A stretch of 64,000 bases of DNA. Origin: Saccharum officinarum (Eukaryota; Streptophyta; Magnoliopsida; Poales; Poaceae). Below the pieces are notes generated by a model. The model was not told the origin of the DNA. It did not search any database and saw only the letters and a program-made list of their open reading frames with translations. A program made the position numbers and the translations under genes. Of the stretch, positions 48,731 through 61,047 are shown in pieces (position 1 is the first letter of the stretch; every line of letters begins with the position of its first letter). The stretch is from NCBI GenBank assembly GCA_020631735.1, contig CM036160.1, positions 109,737,860-109,801,859 on the forward strand, in the 5' to 3' direction.

Positions 48731-50820
48731 ATGCTCGCCTACCTCCTCCACGGCCCAGCCGCCGCCGTCGCCGCGGCGCCCAGCGCCTTCCCCCTCCGCT
48801 CCCTCCCGACGGCGAAGACCCCGTTCCTCCCCTCGCTCCCGCGCCCGGTCTCTCCAAGGCGCGCTGCCGCCGCGGCGTTCGTTTTCAACCCCGCCGCCGC
48901 CGCGGCCCCCATCGCGGCGTCGCTGCTCGAGGGTCCCGTGCTGGTCTGGGCCGGCCGCCTCTGCCTCTACTACGCGCTCCTCCACGTCGGGCTCGCCGGC
49001 TCCCCGCGCAACCCTTTCCTCTCCCACGGTAATACATGCGATGTTCGACGCGGCGGGTTCGTTCCGTTCGCGGTGGTGTTTCGGGTTCGGGAATGGGGAG
49101 GGGTTTGAGGTTTTCTGATGCGTGTGCTTTGCAGAGATCGGCGGCGAGGACGGCGCCGGGGACAGCGACCTAGGGTTCTCCAAGTGGGCCGAGAAGCTCC
49201 GTGGCGGCGCCTCAGGTTTCGTGCAGTTTTCTGAATTTTGTTCGCTCGATTTTAATTGTTCATTTATGTATTCACGCATTTTCGGATTTGCCGTTGATGC
49301 TCTGTTCGGTGGAAGTGTATGCTGTGAAAGATTTATACGGTTCTGCCGTTCTGCATCTGTAAGGGGATTTTGGATGTGAAAAAGATATTGTTCTTTGCAG
49401 AATCTGATTCTACTGCCTTGTTAGGAGGGACCATATAGTACATGGTGGTAGGTAGTTCGTTGTCTTCGGCAGAATTTGACAATACTGGGGCCAAAAGGGT
49501 TGAGACACAATTTTGGGGCCATCTCAAAGTGTAAAGGGATCTTAGCTTTAAGATGATAGATTGAGGATTCAACATGCTGCACTGTCATGGGGGTCATGCT
49601 CATGCTCTGAGTTGATACTTGCTATATTACAGTGTTGATGTGCCAACCCGAATATTGACTTAGTCTGGTGTGTTGATGGTATAGCACTCTAGATGCTTTA
49701 AATGTAAGGAGTGGGTTCTGTAGATTTTCTATGGTGAAGGGAACAAAGTAATCAAATTGGGAATGTTTGCGTGGGTATGATCTTGCACTCTGGTTGGCTT
49801 TCTTAGCCAACTGTCACTGTACTTGCTACGAAGGATGGATGACCAATATTCTTTTCTGGTTAGAGAATAATATAGTCCTTTTGTGACCTATGTTAATGCC
49901 AGGCTGCTGGCTCTCTGTTCTTTTCTTTTTTCCGTAGAAGTACTCTGGAATTGAAGTGCAATTCTGTCCTTACTTTTGACTTCTGGGTTTGTATTTCCTG
50001 AAATTGAAGAATCCATCTTCCATGCTAAATCTAACCGTACTGGGATGAAATTGTTCTCTCTTTTATATAATAATATTGACTAGTAACCTCTCCGTCAGTA
50101 TTTCTAACGCTCTTTAGATTTCTTTACATTCAGCTTTAACAAGGAAAAAGCCTGAACATAACCCCAGGGGTTCTCAAAGAAATTTGTGCATGGAAACATA
50201 TGTATACTTTATTACATTGTTTTGTAATGGACGAGAAGGTGAATAGTCTTGAGCTTCTTGTTGATCAGGTGAAAAAGATGCTCAGGATAAGAGAAAGCTA
50301 ACTAGCAAATGGAAGCCGACAACCAGAGGCACACTGAAGAGAACCTACCGAGTACGATCAACGGATGAAGGAAGGCGGATCCTGAAGGAAATTGCTTCAG
50401 TTCTGTCCCAAGATGACCATTTTGTGGATGCTTCGTCTCACAAGGTAAAATCTTGTCTCAGTCCAGAACAAGTGATCTCATGTGCCCCTTTATGCAACAT
50501 TTTATGAACAAGATTTATGAACAAGTATTATCTCATCACCTGTCAAAAGAGGTTTTAAACATGTTTCTCTTGTGCTTTTGTTCGGTTGTTACTAAATCAG
50601 TCCTCATGTTTAAATTACCAATCAGAGTTGCCAAATTAGGAGGGAAAGTGCTCATGGCGAAAGTGTTTGCTGCTACAACGTGAGAGCATTGTTTGATGAG
50701 CTTCCAACTCCTCACCTGCTTCTGGAGATTACACCTTTTCCTGCTGGACAACTTACTGACAACGACTACCGTAAGGCAGAGAGGCTTGAGATGGTGCTGA
50801 GGCTCAGCGCTTCTATTTAA
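48731..50820 (+). CDS. Conserved-looking chloroplast-type protein of unknown function, four exons
   Basis: Exons 48731-49028, 49135-49215, 50269-50444 and 50626-50820 join in phase to 249 codons plus stop, all GT-AG. The N-terminus (MLAYLLHGPAAAVAAAPSAF, then many Ala, Pro, Ser and Arg) looks like a plastid transit peptide. One hydrophobic segment follows at about residues 68-88 (PVLVWAGRLCLYYALLHVGL). The remainder is soluble: a Lys/Arg-rich stretch (KRKLTSKWKPTTRGTLKRTY), an amphipathic part (EGRRILKEIASVLSQDDHFV) and an end with FDELPTPHLLLEITPFPAGQ and a final helix. I do not recognise the family. The layout suggests an envelope or thylakoid membrane protein facing the stroma. It is convergent with the NF-YA gene; the stop codons are about 925 bp apart. 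Confidence 0.82.
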
Positions 50821-51200
50821 AAAACTAGGGACTGATTTTCCAATTTCCTCTAATACTTTCTTTGCCCAAGTTGTAAATTGTCTTCCTATGGGCCTGTAAA
50901 TTGACGCAGTTGGCTAAGAACTACTTGTAAAACACGAGTTCTGCTTGATTAATTTGAGCTTAAGAACCTGATATGATATACACTTGGGCGTTTCCCTGAA
51001 CTTTATCAAAGGCTTCTCACAGTTTCCTTTTCCTTGAGTAACGCAAGTAGAGATGGGCATGGATTGATGCATTGATCTACTTTAGTTCACTTAATTAACT
51101 ATTTTTTCCATTAGTCAAGCTCAAACTGACAATGTTATTTGATTATTAGTGCAACTAGAATTGAGCCACGGTATCCACGGATCGCTCCATGCCCATCCTA

Positions 51201-51324
51201 TGAAAGTGATTAGTTCTCGGTGTGACCTTCATTATTTCTGTGAAAGTGATTAGTTCTCGGCGTGAGCTTCATTATTTCTATGAATGAAAGTGATTAGTTC
51301 TCGGCGTGAGCATCATTATTTCTT
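51201..51324. repeat. Three tandem 40-bp units between convergent genes
   Basis: Units 51201-51240, 51241-51280 and 51285-51324 share TGAAAGTGATTAGTTCTCGG and TTCATTATTTCT-like ends. A TGAA insert separates the last two. They lie between the 3' ends of the unknown plastid-protein gene and the NF-YA gene. Confidence 0.9.
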
Positions 51325-51681
51325 TTCACTCCTAACATCTCTGCAGTGCTGCTTTGAGAACATAGATGGATGAATAAATGTGTATGGTAAGTCATCATCA
51401 CATCAAATGCAAAAGATAGGCAGAGACTACTGCAAACTGGGGAGCTTATCAGACACTAAAGGCAGCAAGCTATTGAACAGCAGGATCATGTTTCGATGGC
51501 TTCACCTCAGAAACTCAGCAAGAGGTAGCATGTCATGTATGGATCAGTCTCCAGGAACAAACTCATAACCTGACCACAGTTCTTTCAGCTACAGCAAGCT
51601 GAAAAGGATTTGCATATATCTGCATGTTTGGTTATTCTGAGGATCTCAAACTACATGTCCATTGCATATTCATAGTTTCAA

Positions 51682-51702
51682 AAGCCAAGGATGAGTTGCC
51701 AC
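51682..51702 (-). promoter_or_regulatory. Putative miR169 target site in the NF-YA 3' UTR
   Basis: The plus strand reads AGCCAAGGATGAGTTGCC, the sequence of miR169 except for G in place of C at the mid-3' position and differences at the outermost bases. The NF-YA mRNA (minus strand) therefore carries the complement about 45 nt beyond its stop codon, where miR169 sites of plant NF-YA genes are known to lie. miR169 binding would lead to cleavage of the mRNA. Confidence 0.88.
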
Positions 51703-51746
51703 AGGCAGTGCGCCTGGGAATGGTGTTGTGCCCACTCCTCTTCACC

Positions 51747-54296
51747 TTATATGGTGGAAACACGCTGCTGCATGCTGTTCACGACCAGCTTCGAGCCTCC
51801 TCCACCTTGCTGACTGAAGTTCGTCGTGGGGCGGAAGCCAACCGAGGGCAAGCAGCTGCGGTCCTGGCTGGCTGTTGAAGCACCTGCAGTGTCAGAAGAG
51901 GGCGTGCAGGTGGGGCCACTTTGGGAGGTTATGCTGTTGCCAATGATCTTTGAGCACATTGAACCACTCGATGCCTGATACTGCTGGATCTGCTCCTGGA
52001 GCTGCTTTGTGTTGAGGAATCGCCCTCCTGATCCACGAGCCCGCTTCATGGCATGACGATGTCGAGACTCATGAAGGTATGGCTGTGAAGAAAGGAAATT
52101 TTGTAATGTGTATTTTTTGCCAGGTAAACTATATAGTTGAAGTAACAGAACTATTGCCTGTATAGGAATGCAGGACTAATTCATGCAGCTTTCAGATCAG
52201 AAAAGAACAGATTAAAAAGTGACGCAGAAGCCAAGAAATGCTTGATTTTAGCTAGTTACAAAACAATTATTTTTCTCACTCTTACAAAAACGCTTGGTGA
52301 CACAAGTTCAAAACAATTTGCTAAAAAAGTTAAGCGTACGGAGAACCTACTGAAATTGTAGCCAGAGGGATTTTTGTGACCTCCCTTTGAATATGGCCAA
52401 GAAAAATCTACTGTACTGATAGTTAAAGCTCTGTATGCAGCAAATGCTGAAGAACAATTAAAAGCAGCTTACCAAATCAGCATCAGGAATTGGAAAATTA
52501 CTATGTATTACCTTCCGAGCTTTCACCATCTTATTCTGGGCCTCCAATTTAGCACGTGTCTGCCTCCTCCTAAGGATTGCATGGTATTGTTTTGCATTAA
52601 CATATATTGGCTCTTCTTCTGCAGGTTCCACAGGCAACATAACTGGAGTGTTTGTTGTATCATTTTGCTGGGGATGGACCTAAATGCATAATACAGGAAT
52701 GACGGCATTAATGCAGGCTCATTTGTTTGGCAACAATAAAGTTTTTGAATATGAAGAAGCCTATGTGCCTATGTGTTATCAAGAACGACAGCTAGCATGG
52801 CAGCCAAAATTGTGGTAGGATGCAATTATGGTTCTATATTTCTTTAATCTTTTATCTGGAGATATCATAAATAGCTTCCATTAAGTTCTGTGCAAATTAT
52901 AAAAGACTAAGAGCGTTGATCCAAAAATGCCGCAACAAAATTTCTTGTGCATTGCCAAACTTCAAGTAAAAGCATGATTTACCACTTTTGTTGCTTTGAA
53001 AAATAATCAATTCAGAAATAAGGAAACAGAAAGAATGTGTTTCACAAGGAGCCTTCATAACACCTAATATACAAGGAGTCAATGACGATCTGTCTCTGAA
53101 ATTAAAATGACTGCAAATGTATCATAGAGAAATCATTATATGATCTTGTAGCTCTAAATGTTGGGTGGAAGACAGAAACTGAAAAGTTAAGAGTGAACAT
53201 ACAATGGCATGTGGAGCATATCCTGTCAAGACCCCACCATAATAAGCATCAGCAGTATAAGGAATATAAGCCTGGAACAAATGTAGGAAGTTAGCTCAAA
53301 GCAGCACATAAGATTTAAGAAAACAGCACTTCTCCCGATCAAATGGAACTTACAAAAGATGGGCTGTAATCTAATTTTGGGGCCAAAAAGGCAGACCCTT
53401 CCTTCCCCAAGGACAATACTGGCTTCATTGTGTCCTGGGGATCCTTCCCATGATCTTCATCATTGTCTGGAGACAAAAAATACACTGTCATGATGGTGCT
53501 AATGTATCAATAAACCTTATTATACATTAGCCTTGGGCAGGGAAACATTGTTTCAAAGGCCAATAAATACATAAGATAATTGAAGATTTCTCAAAAGACA
53601 AGTGAATGGGTTGGTGAAGATGGTAACAGGAGCAAAGGATTTTTTTTATTAAAAAAATGCAGGAACATATACAACAGAAGTAACTAAATTTCGATAAACC
53701 CAATTCTAATTTGAGTCCATATGAAGATTATCTGACTATAACTGAAGGAGCACATACAAGAATATGAAAATGGCCATGTAGAACTGCATGAAGCATAGTA
53801 GAACTTATGGATACTGGCACTACAGCATAACAGAGCAAGTTAAGAAAGGCATCTGAACATATTAAACTCAGAATTCATCAGTTCATAACATTTCTTGTGA
53901 AGTAAACTTTAAATCAAGCTGTATCCCAATGCCAATGGCGTAAAAGAAAAGATACAAAAAGAATGATAACTGATATTAAGTGGTTGGAGATAAAGAATTA
54001 CCTGATTGAGTTGATGTGTGTTCATTTGGACTGCTCTCACTCACTGCTGATGCTTCTTGGTGAGGCCGATCAGATTCTGATGTTGAATCCCTATCGCAAA
54101 CTTTATGGCCTGAATGTTTCATCTCATAACCATTTCCTGACAAGGAGCCCTGCACATCTAGGCTAGCTAATAAGCTAATTATCTATGGTATGGCAAGCAG
54201 ACAAAGGTTTCCAGCATAAATACCAACACTTACATGGTTAGACTTAGGCATGGGATGGACAGAATGATCCTCCATTTCCCGTAAAAGCACAGGCAT
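51747..54296 (-). CDS. NF-YA: Nuclear factor Y subunit A (CCAAT-binding), six coding exons
   Basis: Minus-strand coding exons 54296-54234, 54149-54002, 53466-53354, 53271-53203, 52679-52512 and 52082-51747 join in phase to 298 codons plus stop. The conserved core at about residues 153-211 has the NF-YB/NF-YC interaction helix ([19 protein letters not shown]), a linker and the DNA-binding helix ([20 protein letters not shown], then RFLNTK). Upstream lie the conserved [15 protein letters not shown] and [11 protein letters not shown] blocks; a Ser/Gln-rich C-terminus follows. NF-YA joins the NF-YB/NF-YC histone-fold dimer to bind CCAAT boxes in the nucleus. The start [15 protein letters not shown] is the first ATG of the coding exons. 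A miR169 site lies in the 3' UTR, so the transcript is probably controlled after transcription. At least one 5'-UTR intron is likely. Confidence 0.96.
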
Positions 54297-55560
54297 TACA
54301 AGATGGTGTCACTGACACTGAGCTCCAAACAACATTTTGCTTCTGAGAAATCAGATGAACGGACACCTAATTAACCTTTGTGGCAAGTAGCTAGCATTGA
54401 ATTAGCTGAATTGACAACGACAAGCTAAAGAACAAGGGTAACTGGTGGCAATTCTACTCCTTTATAAGTTACAGATTTACATCTATTGCAGGCAGAGTGC
54501 CAAGTAGTATCTACTTTCAGTGGATTATCTCATTATCACCAATCATCATCAGCCAGGTTTTTTTTTACATCTCAGATGTTTGGACTCTGAAAAAATACTC
54601 TAGCAAACTTTTGTTTTACCAAGAGTGGATCAGCATTATAAATCACTAATTTTGTGCCTGTCAGTTGTCAGGTCCTCATAGGAAAGATGCTTCAGCAAGC
54701 ATTTAGCTCATATCAACAAGTTTACGCACTGATAAACCTGATTCCTGATTCGAGACTCCCCTGAAGTTCTAGCATGCATATCCGCACCCTCAAGATGACT
54801 CTTATCACACAGCTATAAGTGAATTAAGAAATCAACACAATCTGCACATAATTAGATTCAAGCCATCTAATCCTAGATAGAATAGAAAAGGGATTGCAGC
54901 TTCCCATCCACCCCAACTACCGAAAACATCAACGCGCCACTCCAGGCAATCCACGAAATAGTGGTCAGCTCATAGAACTTGCGCCCGGATTCTAGGAACA
55001 ACGCATCGTGCAATGCGAGCTAGGTTGAAGCCAAAGCTTATGCAAGCAAGCATGGCCAGGAACAGAAATAAGCGGCATCAGCCAAAAAAATCCTGTTAAA
55101 CTTCACAAATTTCCAAGCGGAAAATCAAGAAAACCAGAGGGGGAAACCTTAAGAGTGACAAGATTGAAGAAAAAGATGAATAAAACCAAACCGCGGAGCA
55201 AGACTAAGGTTAGCAGCCCAGCAGAGCGAGCACGATGCCACTCAGGGAACGGAGAGCACAGGAGCCATCCAATCTGTGGCGACAGTGAACTCAAGAACAG
55301 AACTGACCAATCGAGGACTCCTTAGAGGGATCAGGAGGAGTGTGTACCTGTATCTCCCTCTTCTCCCCTTCGAGTTTCTCTCTCTACCTTCTTCGGTCCC
55401 TTGAACCGTATAGATAGAGAGAGAGAAATACGTCGAAGCAACTGAGAATACGGGGCACGACGAGGCCGCTCCGGCTGCCAAATATGTGCACCTACTGTGC
55501 AGCCCTTTCTGTCTTTTTCTCAGTCTGTTAGTTTTTTCGGCGCAATAAACAAACAAAAAA
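54297..55560 (-). promoter_or_regulatory. 5' UTR, probable leader intron and promoter of the NF-YA gene
   Basis: No coding exon is recognised upstream of the NF-YA start. A GAGA/CTCT-rich tract near 55365-55430 looks like the transcribed leader of a plant regulatory gene, which would place one or more 5'-UTR introns between about 54300 and 55350. Exact splice sites were not assigned. Confidence 0.5.
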
Positions 55561-55678
55561 TGTTTCGCCTCCTCTCCGCTGCTCGGTGCTCACACGTCAC
55601 CCGCCTTGAATATTGGTAGGTGCACCAAGAACCAGACGCATGGTGATCAGACATTTACTATGTTTTCGTGGGTTCTTA

Positions 55679-55907
55679 GGGGTGTTTAGTTCATGAAAAT
55701 TTTTGGTTTCGGGTACTGTAGTTTTTTGTTTTATTTGATAATTATTGTTTAATTATAGACTAATTAGACTTAAAAGATTCGTCTCGCAATTTCACGGTGA
55801 ACTGTGCAATTAGTTTTTTGTTTCGTTTATATTTAATGTTCCATGCATGTGCCGCAAGATTCGATGTGATGTTTTGGGGTGAAAATTTTTGGGAACTAAA
55901 CACTCTC
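55679..55907. mobile_element. Tourist-like MITE with TTA target duplication
   Basis: GGGGTGTTTAGTTCATGAAA at the left and GGGAACTAAACACTCTC at the right are inverted. TTA occurs directly before and after (55676-55678 and 55908-55910). The interior has AAAAGATTCGTCTCGCAATT and TGTGCCGCAAGATTCGATGT. Confidence 0.85.
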
Positions 55908-55946
55908 TTACCCTATTCTTTGGCCATGTTTAGGACCGTGGCATTG

Positions 55947-56160
55947 GCCGTGTTTAGATGCCCGATTTGGGCCTCTCTGATTTACTGTGCAGCACTGTAG
56001 TAATTTTGTTTTTATTTGGTAATAATTGTCCAAACATTGATTAATTAGGCTCAAAACGTTCGTCTCGCAAAGTACAACCAAAATGTGTAATTAGTTTTTG
56101 ATTTCATCTACATTTAGTACTCTATATATGTGCCGGTATTTTGATGTGATGGGGAATCTT
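55947..56160. mobile_element. Second Tourist-like MITE, degraded
   Basis: GGCCGTGTTTAGATGCC at the left and interior blocks GGCTCAAAACGTTCGTCTCG and GTGCCGGTATTTTGATGTGA mark the same family as the element just upstream. The right terminus is lost or very diverged. Confidence 0.6.
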
Positions 56161-56189
56161 TTTTTTGCATAGTGGAATTTAAGATGAAT

Positions 56190-57706
56190 TTGGGGAAATG
56201 GTCACTGCACCGTGCGAATGGCGACCACAGCCTTCACCTCGCGCCACCAGAAACGTGAGGGCTAGTTCAATCTTGAGGTCGCCGTGTCTCCGACAGCGAA
56301 AAGAATCACGAGACATTTGGCGGGATTTTTCTGATTCTCCCAGTGGGACAGCACCGGATCTAATTTTAAGCTATTCCAAACACACCCTTTATTTGGTGTC
56401 ATCCATGGCCTAGAAAAGCAACTTGATTTAAGAGCAGCTCTAGTCTCTAGTGTACGTGAAAATCAGCGATGTGGGTTGAACCATACACTATAGCCGTCGA
56501 TGTTTGCGAAATCAAAGTCAATGCTACATTGAATAAAATATACAGACTAGAGGGGTGAGTAGGCAATTTTAACTAAAGCATAAATACTTGGCAGATAAGT
56601 AAGGACGGTCCTAGAAACCTACTTTAACTAAGCTAGATGAATATTTACAACCTAGGATAACAAGCAACAATTCAATTTCTAGGTACATAAATAGCTCAAA
56701 TTAAATTGTAAGAAAGTAAGTTGAGCATAAGAGATAACCACTCTGAGACAGATTTTGTCCCACAGTATCGATGACTTGCTGGTCCTTAATCCACGTTGAA
56801 GTGTGTGTGTATTTAATGTTCAACTGCTCTTCTATTAGGATTTCGTTTGATCTTGAGTCGCCTAGAACAAAAAAATATTGCACACCTCTAATCATATGTC
56901 CAATTAAATGGATCAACCTAATGTTAGAGATCATGTTTTCCGACTCCATGCACATGATATCCAATGTAGCTCAATTCTTTAAGTGGATTAATTTCTTTAT
57001 CTTAAATAAAAATGCAAATCCATACTTATTGTTGTTAATTACCGAAACACATATGCTTTTATGCTCCAACCTGAATCGAGCCATGGTAAAAAAAAACTCA
57101 CCTTTTTGTGGCAAGCAGTCACAGAGCCCAAAGGGTCAAGCACCATGGGTGTCCTTGGAACTGACACGTAGAGCGAGAATCGAGTCTTTTAGTTGGCTAT
57201 GGCCCCCCTCACACCGGAGGGCTAATGATGCGAAGGCAAATCGATATGTTTCTTTGTCAGGGATTGAGTTCTTCAAAAATGGTGAAGCTAGGAGAAGCCA
57301 TGTTGTGGTGGCTTCGACTTCTGCCCAAAAAACTACTTGAGCTTCACCATTTTTTTTTTGTCTAGTTTTGACTTCAAAATCCGCTTTCGTCTGTGCTTGC
57401 TTGGTAGGGCTTTTGATTAAGCCGATGGAGAAGACATAATAAAAGCCCTGCCAAAGAGAATCATATTAATGGCTCTGTTCGACATTACAAGGATGCCCTA
57501 AATTTGATGAACTGCAATTAATTAGCACATCTAGAACATTTCTTACTTTTTTATTTTCACTAATAGGTGCAGATGATGTAACAGGAATTTCTATAAGAAA
57601 AATACATTTGAGTTATCATACAAATTGATTTTGTGTTTCCAAGAATTCAATTATTGTTATAATATATATACTAGAGAAGGCATTGACCAAAGTGTTTCTT
57701 GGAAAG
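56190..57706. other. Gene-free AT-rich DNA
   Basis: Two longer open frames (56701-56964 minus, 56771-57340 plus) overlap on opposite strands and show no domain, splice logic or codon bias. I see nothing else to annotate. Confidence 0.4.
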
Positions 57707-57715
57707 TATATGTAT

Positions 57716-59021
57716 GAGAAAAATTCACCAGCGGACCCTGAACTTGGCAGCTGGTGTCACTTAGGTCCCCGAACTTTGAACAGCGTATTTTTGGGTCCCT
57801 GAACTTGGCTTCAGATGTCATCTGGGTCCCTGAACTCGGCTTTGAATGTCACTTAGGTCCCCGAACTTTGAATAGTGTATTTCTGGGTCTCTGAACTTGG
57901 CTTCGGGTGTCATCTGGGTCCCTGAACTTGGCTTCGGGTGTCATCTAGGTCCCAATACTGGCGTGGCGCGGTCCTACATGTAGGGCCCACATGTCAGTCG
58001 GTTATATTTCTATTTCGGGGGTACTGTAGCTACAATTTCTAAAATATTCTCAAAATTATATCTTTTTCATATGATCTCGGATGAAGATGTTTTTTATATG
58101 AAAAATGTAGCTCTCGACGAGATTTACAACTTTCTAGTTTTGAGTTTTTTAATTTGAGATCATTAAAATGCTTAAAAAAATTAAACAAATTTTCAGCGGT
58201 ATATTAATCGCGTACAAGCGCTTGTCGCCTTGGAAAAATCATATCTTTTTTATATGCTGTCAAATGGAGATGATTTCTATGAGATCTGCGACTTTCTAGT
58301 TTTGAGTTTTTTAATTTGAGGTCGCTAAAATGCTAAAAAAATTAAACAAATTTTCAACCTGAAAATTTGTTTAATTTTTTTTGAATATTTTAGCGACCTC
58401 AAATTAAAAAAACTCAAAACTAGAAAGTCATAGATCTCATCGAGAGCTACAACTTTCATGTAGAAATCATCTCCATTTGACAGCATATAAAAAAATATGA
58501 TTTTTCCAAGGCGACGAGCGCTTGTACGCGATTAATATACTGCTGAAAATTTGTTTAATTTTTTAAGCATTTTAATGATCTCAAATTAAAAAAACTCAAA
58601 ACTAGAAAGTTGTAGATCTCGTCGAGAGCTACATTTTTCATATAAAAATCATCTTCATCAAGATCATATGAAAAAGATACAATTTTTGAAATATTTTAGA
58701 AATTATAGCTACATTACCCCCGAAATAGAAATATAACCGACAGACATGTAGGCCGCACATGTAGGACCGCGCCACGTTAGCATTGGGACCTAGATGACAC
58801 CCGAGCCAAGTTCAGGGACCCAGATGACACCCAAAGCCAAGTTCAGGGACTCAAAAATACACCGTTCAAAGTTCGGGGACCTAAGTGACACCTAAAGCCA
58901 AGTTCAGGGACCTAGATGATACCTGAAGCCAAGTTTAGGGACCTAAAAATATATTGTTCAAAGTTCAGAGACCTAAGTGACACCAGCTGCCAAGTTCAGG
59001 GACCGCCAGTGAATTTTTCTC
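57716..59021. mobile_element. Foldback element: 1.3-kb near-complete inverted repeat, Mutator-like
   Basis: The two halves are reverse complements over almost their whole length, meeting around 58357-58362 with only a few unpaired bases. The outer ends read GAGAAAAATTCACCAGCGG at the left and CCGCCAGTGAATTTTTCTC at the right. TATATGTAT (57707-57715) and TATATTTAT (59022-59030) flank it, a 9-bp duplication with one mismatch, as made by Mutator-like transposases. Each arm has outer tandem units of about 35-40 bp (GGTCCCTGAACTTGGCTTC) and two direct copies of TTTCTAGTTTTGAGTTTTTT about 190 bp apart. It encodes no protein. If transcribed it would form a very long hairpin RNA. Confidence 0.9.
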
Positions 59022-59318
59022 TATATTTATATCCTCTAAACCACAAATACACAAAAGACTACACACAGTGCATCAAATAGGCAAAAAGTGTGTGTGTCTA
59101 TCTATATACACACACATATCCACTATATTTGTATATCTAATACTTAGAGTTTTAGGATTTTTGGAAATAATATTTACTAAGTGTTATTTTGACCAATACC
59201 ATTTTACGACTGCATTACTAAAATAAAGAAGTGTAAGATACAAGCGACGGAGGTCCCATACAATAGATCTACTGCTAAATATTTAAGGATAAATTCATAT
59301 CCAATGCTAAATTGTTAG

Positions 59319-59358
59319 TGTGTGTGTGTATATATATATGTGTGTGTGCGCGCGCGTA
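59319..59358. repeat. Mixed dinucleotide microsatellite
   Basis: Runs of TG, TA, TG and CG follow one another (TGTGTGTG, TATATATA, TGTGTGTG, CGCGCGCG). The switch of repeat type within 40 bp makes this a compound microsatellite. Confidence 0.85.
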
Positions 59359-60581
59359 TAATTTTGCATAGTGAGATAAAAGCGCTAGATTCATAAGTTG
59401 GTACGTGCCTCTTTTGCTCGCCGCGCTCATGTTGACGAAGAATTACTCATCATCATTGTTGCATCTTACACAACAATACTAATAATTGTACCAATAAGCA
59501 CATAGAGATTCATACATTGTGATTTGGTAAAGACATGCTTATATGAGCTGAGCAACAACTATGCTAGGTCCAAGTGACCCTTGCCATTTCATGCAAAAAA
59601 AGAAAAAAAACAGTTAAGGATGTAAAGGAATAATAAAGGGGGGCTTCGGCTCTGTCTCTGTGACTCCATCTTCTCCATAGGGGTGGAACTTGTAGTAGGC
59701 GCATGAGCCTCTTGAAAGGTCCAAATGGCTAGAGGGGGGTGAATAGCCTATTTAAAATTCTACAAACTTCATTAAACAATAATTGTTAGTATAAAAGATG
59801 GCGACTCTAATTCTAGCACTAACTCAACTATACTAAGCTAGCTATCTATAAAATTCTACTGAACAAGACTATGATCTCTAATTCACACCAACGAAGCTAA
59901 GTCACTAAGCTATTTACTCCTATGTGATGCGAACTACTCTAAGCACACTAGAAAAGATAAAGTGCAAGAATGTAAGGGGGAGTGAATTGATTCTTATACC
60001 GACGGTGTAGAGATGAGATGTATCCAAAGAATCAATCACACATAATCACAAAGAGAATCCTCGGCAAGAGATGACACAAGATTTTTTACCGAGGTTCACT
60101 TGCTTCCCGGTAAGCTACTCCTTGTTGTGGCGATGCACCCACTTGATGGATCACGAGCTAATTGACTATCAAGAGTCAAACCCTCAGCAGGTGCCACACA
60201 TCCACTCACAAGATAGGGATCCTCCAAGCCACGAGCTTCACTAGAGTAGTCAATTCGCGAATTCCCACGGGGAAGGCTCAAGAACCCCTCACAATCACTT
60301 GGCGAGGCTCGAAACATTCTCCAATCACAAGCTCAACACCACCGCTGCTCCAAGCCATCTAGTATGTCGGGAAACACCCAAGAGTAACAAGAAATCTGCA
60401 GCCAACTCAAGGATCAAGTGTCACTAGATGCAAATTACTAAGCAATGCATTTGAATCTCACTCAATCTCACTAGAGTATGCAACCAAGCAAGGAGATGAG
60501 TGGAGGGGAAGTTCTCTAGCTCAAAGTATGTCTCAAGTGTTCAAAGAGTCAAGAGAGAGCTCTCAAAATTGGCCAAATAAC

Positions 60582-60590
60582 TATTTATAA
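60582..60590 (-). promoter_or_regulatory. TATA box of the inverted LTR
   Basis: TTATAAATA on the minus strand, downstream (in LTR orientation) of the palindrome array, in the same place as in the LTR at 3211-5466. Confidence 0.6.
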
Positions 60591-60635
60591 GCATCCCCAA
60601 AGAATAAAGCCGTTAGGCTCGAGATGCCTCTCTGC

Positions 60636-61047
60636 GCGCATTGACCGGATGCGCTGGTCTGATCGACCAGACGCGGCCAGCGTCCGGTCGCACCAGCGTG
60701 ACTTCACCGATGCTCACCACATGTCCCTTTTTGAATCTCGCTCATTAGATTTTCAACGGTCATGAAACATTACGCTCTCAGGTAAAGTGTGATCGGACGC
60801 GCTCCACACCACGACCGGACGCGTCGATCGCACAGCGCCCGCGCCCATGAGCCAGCGACTAGACGCGCTGCAAGATGAACCGTACACCACAGTGCCAGCG
60901 TCTGGTTGTTTCCAATAAGCTCCTGCTAGCGACCAGACGCGTCCGGTCGATCGTGACCGGACGCGCCATAGCGTCCGATTGACCTTGCGCTCTTTGCAGT
61001 TTCTCTTGGGCTTGACCGGACGCGCCGGTCCCACGAGGGACCGGATG
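60636..61047 (-). repeat. GACCGGACGCG palindrome array of the inverted LTR
   Basis: Scattered full and half copies of GACCGGACGCGTCCGGTC-type palindromes, many with C-to-T type decay (for example GACCAGACGCG, GACCGGATGCG). The array stops where the gypsy-type LTR begins. Confidence 0.78.

Noticed and set aside
56701..57340. Two overlapping frames on opposite strands (87 and 189 codons)
   Set aside because: Neither shows a recognisable motif; their AT-rich setting and mutual overlap argue against genes.
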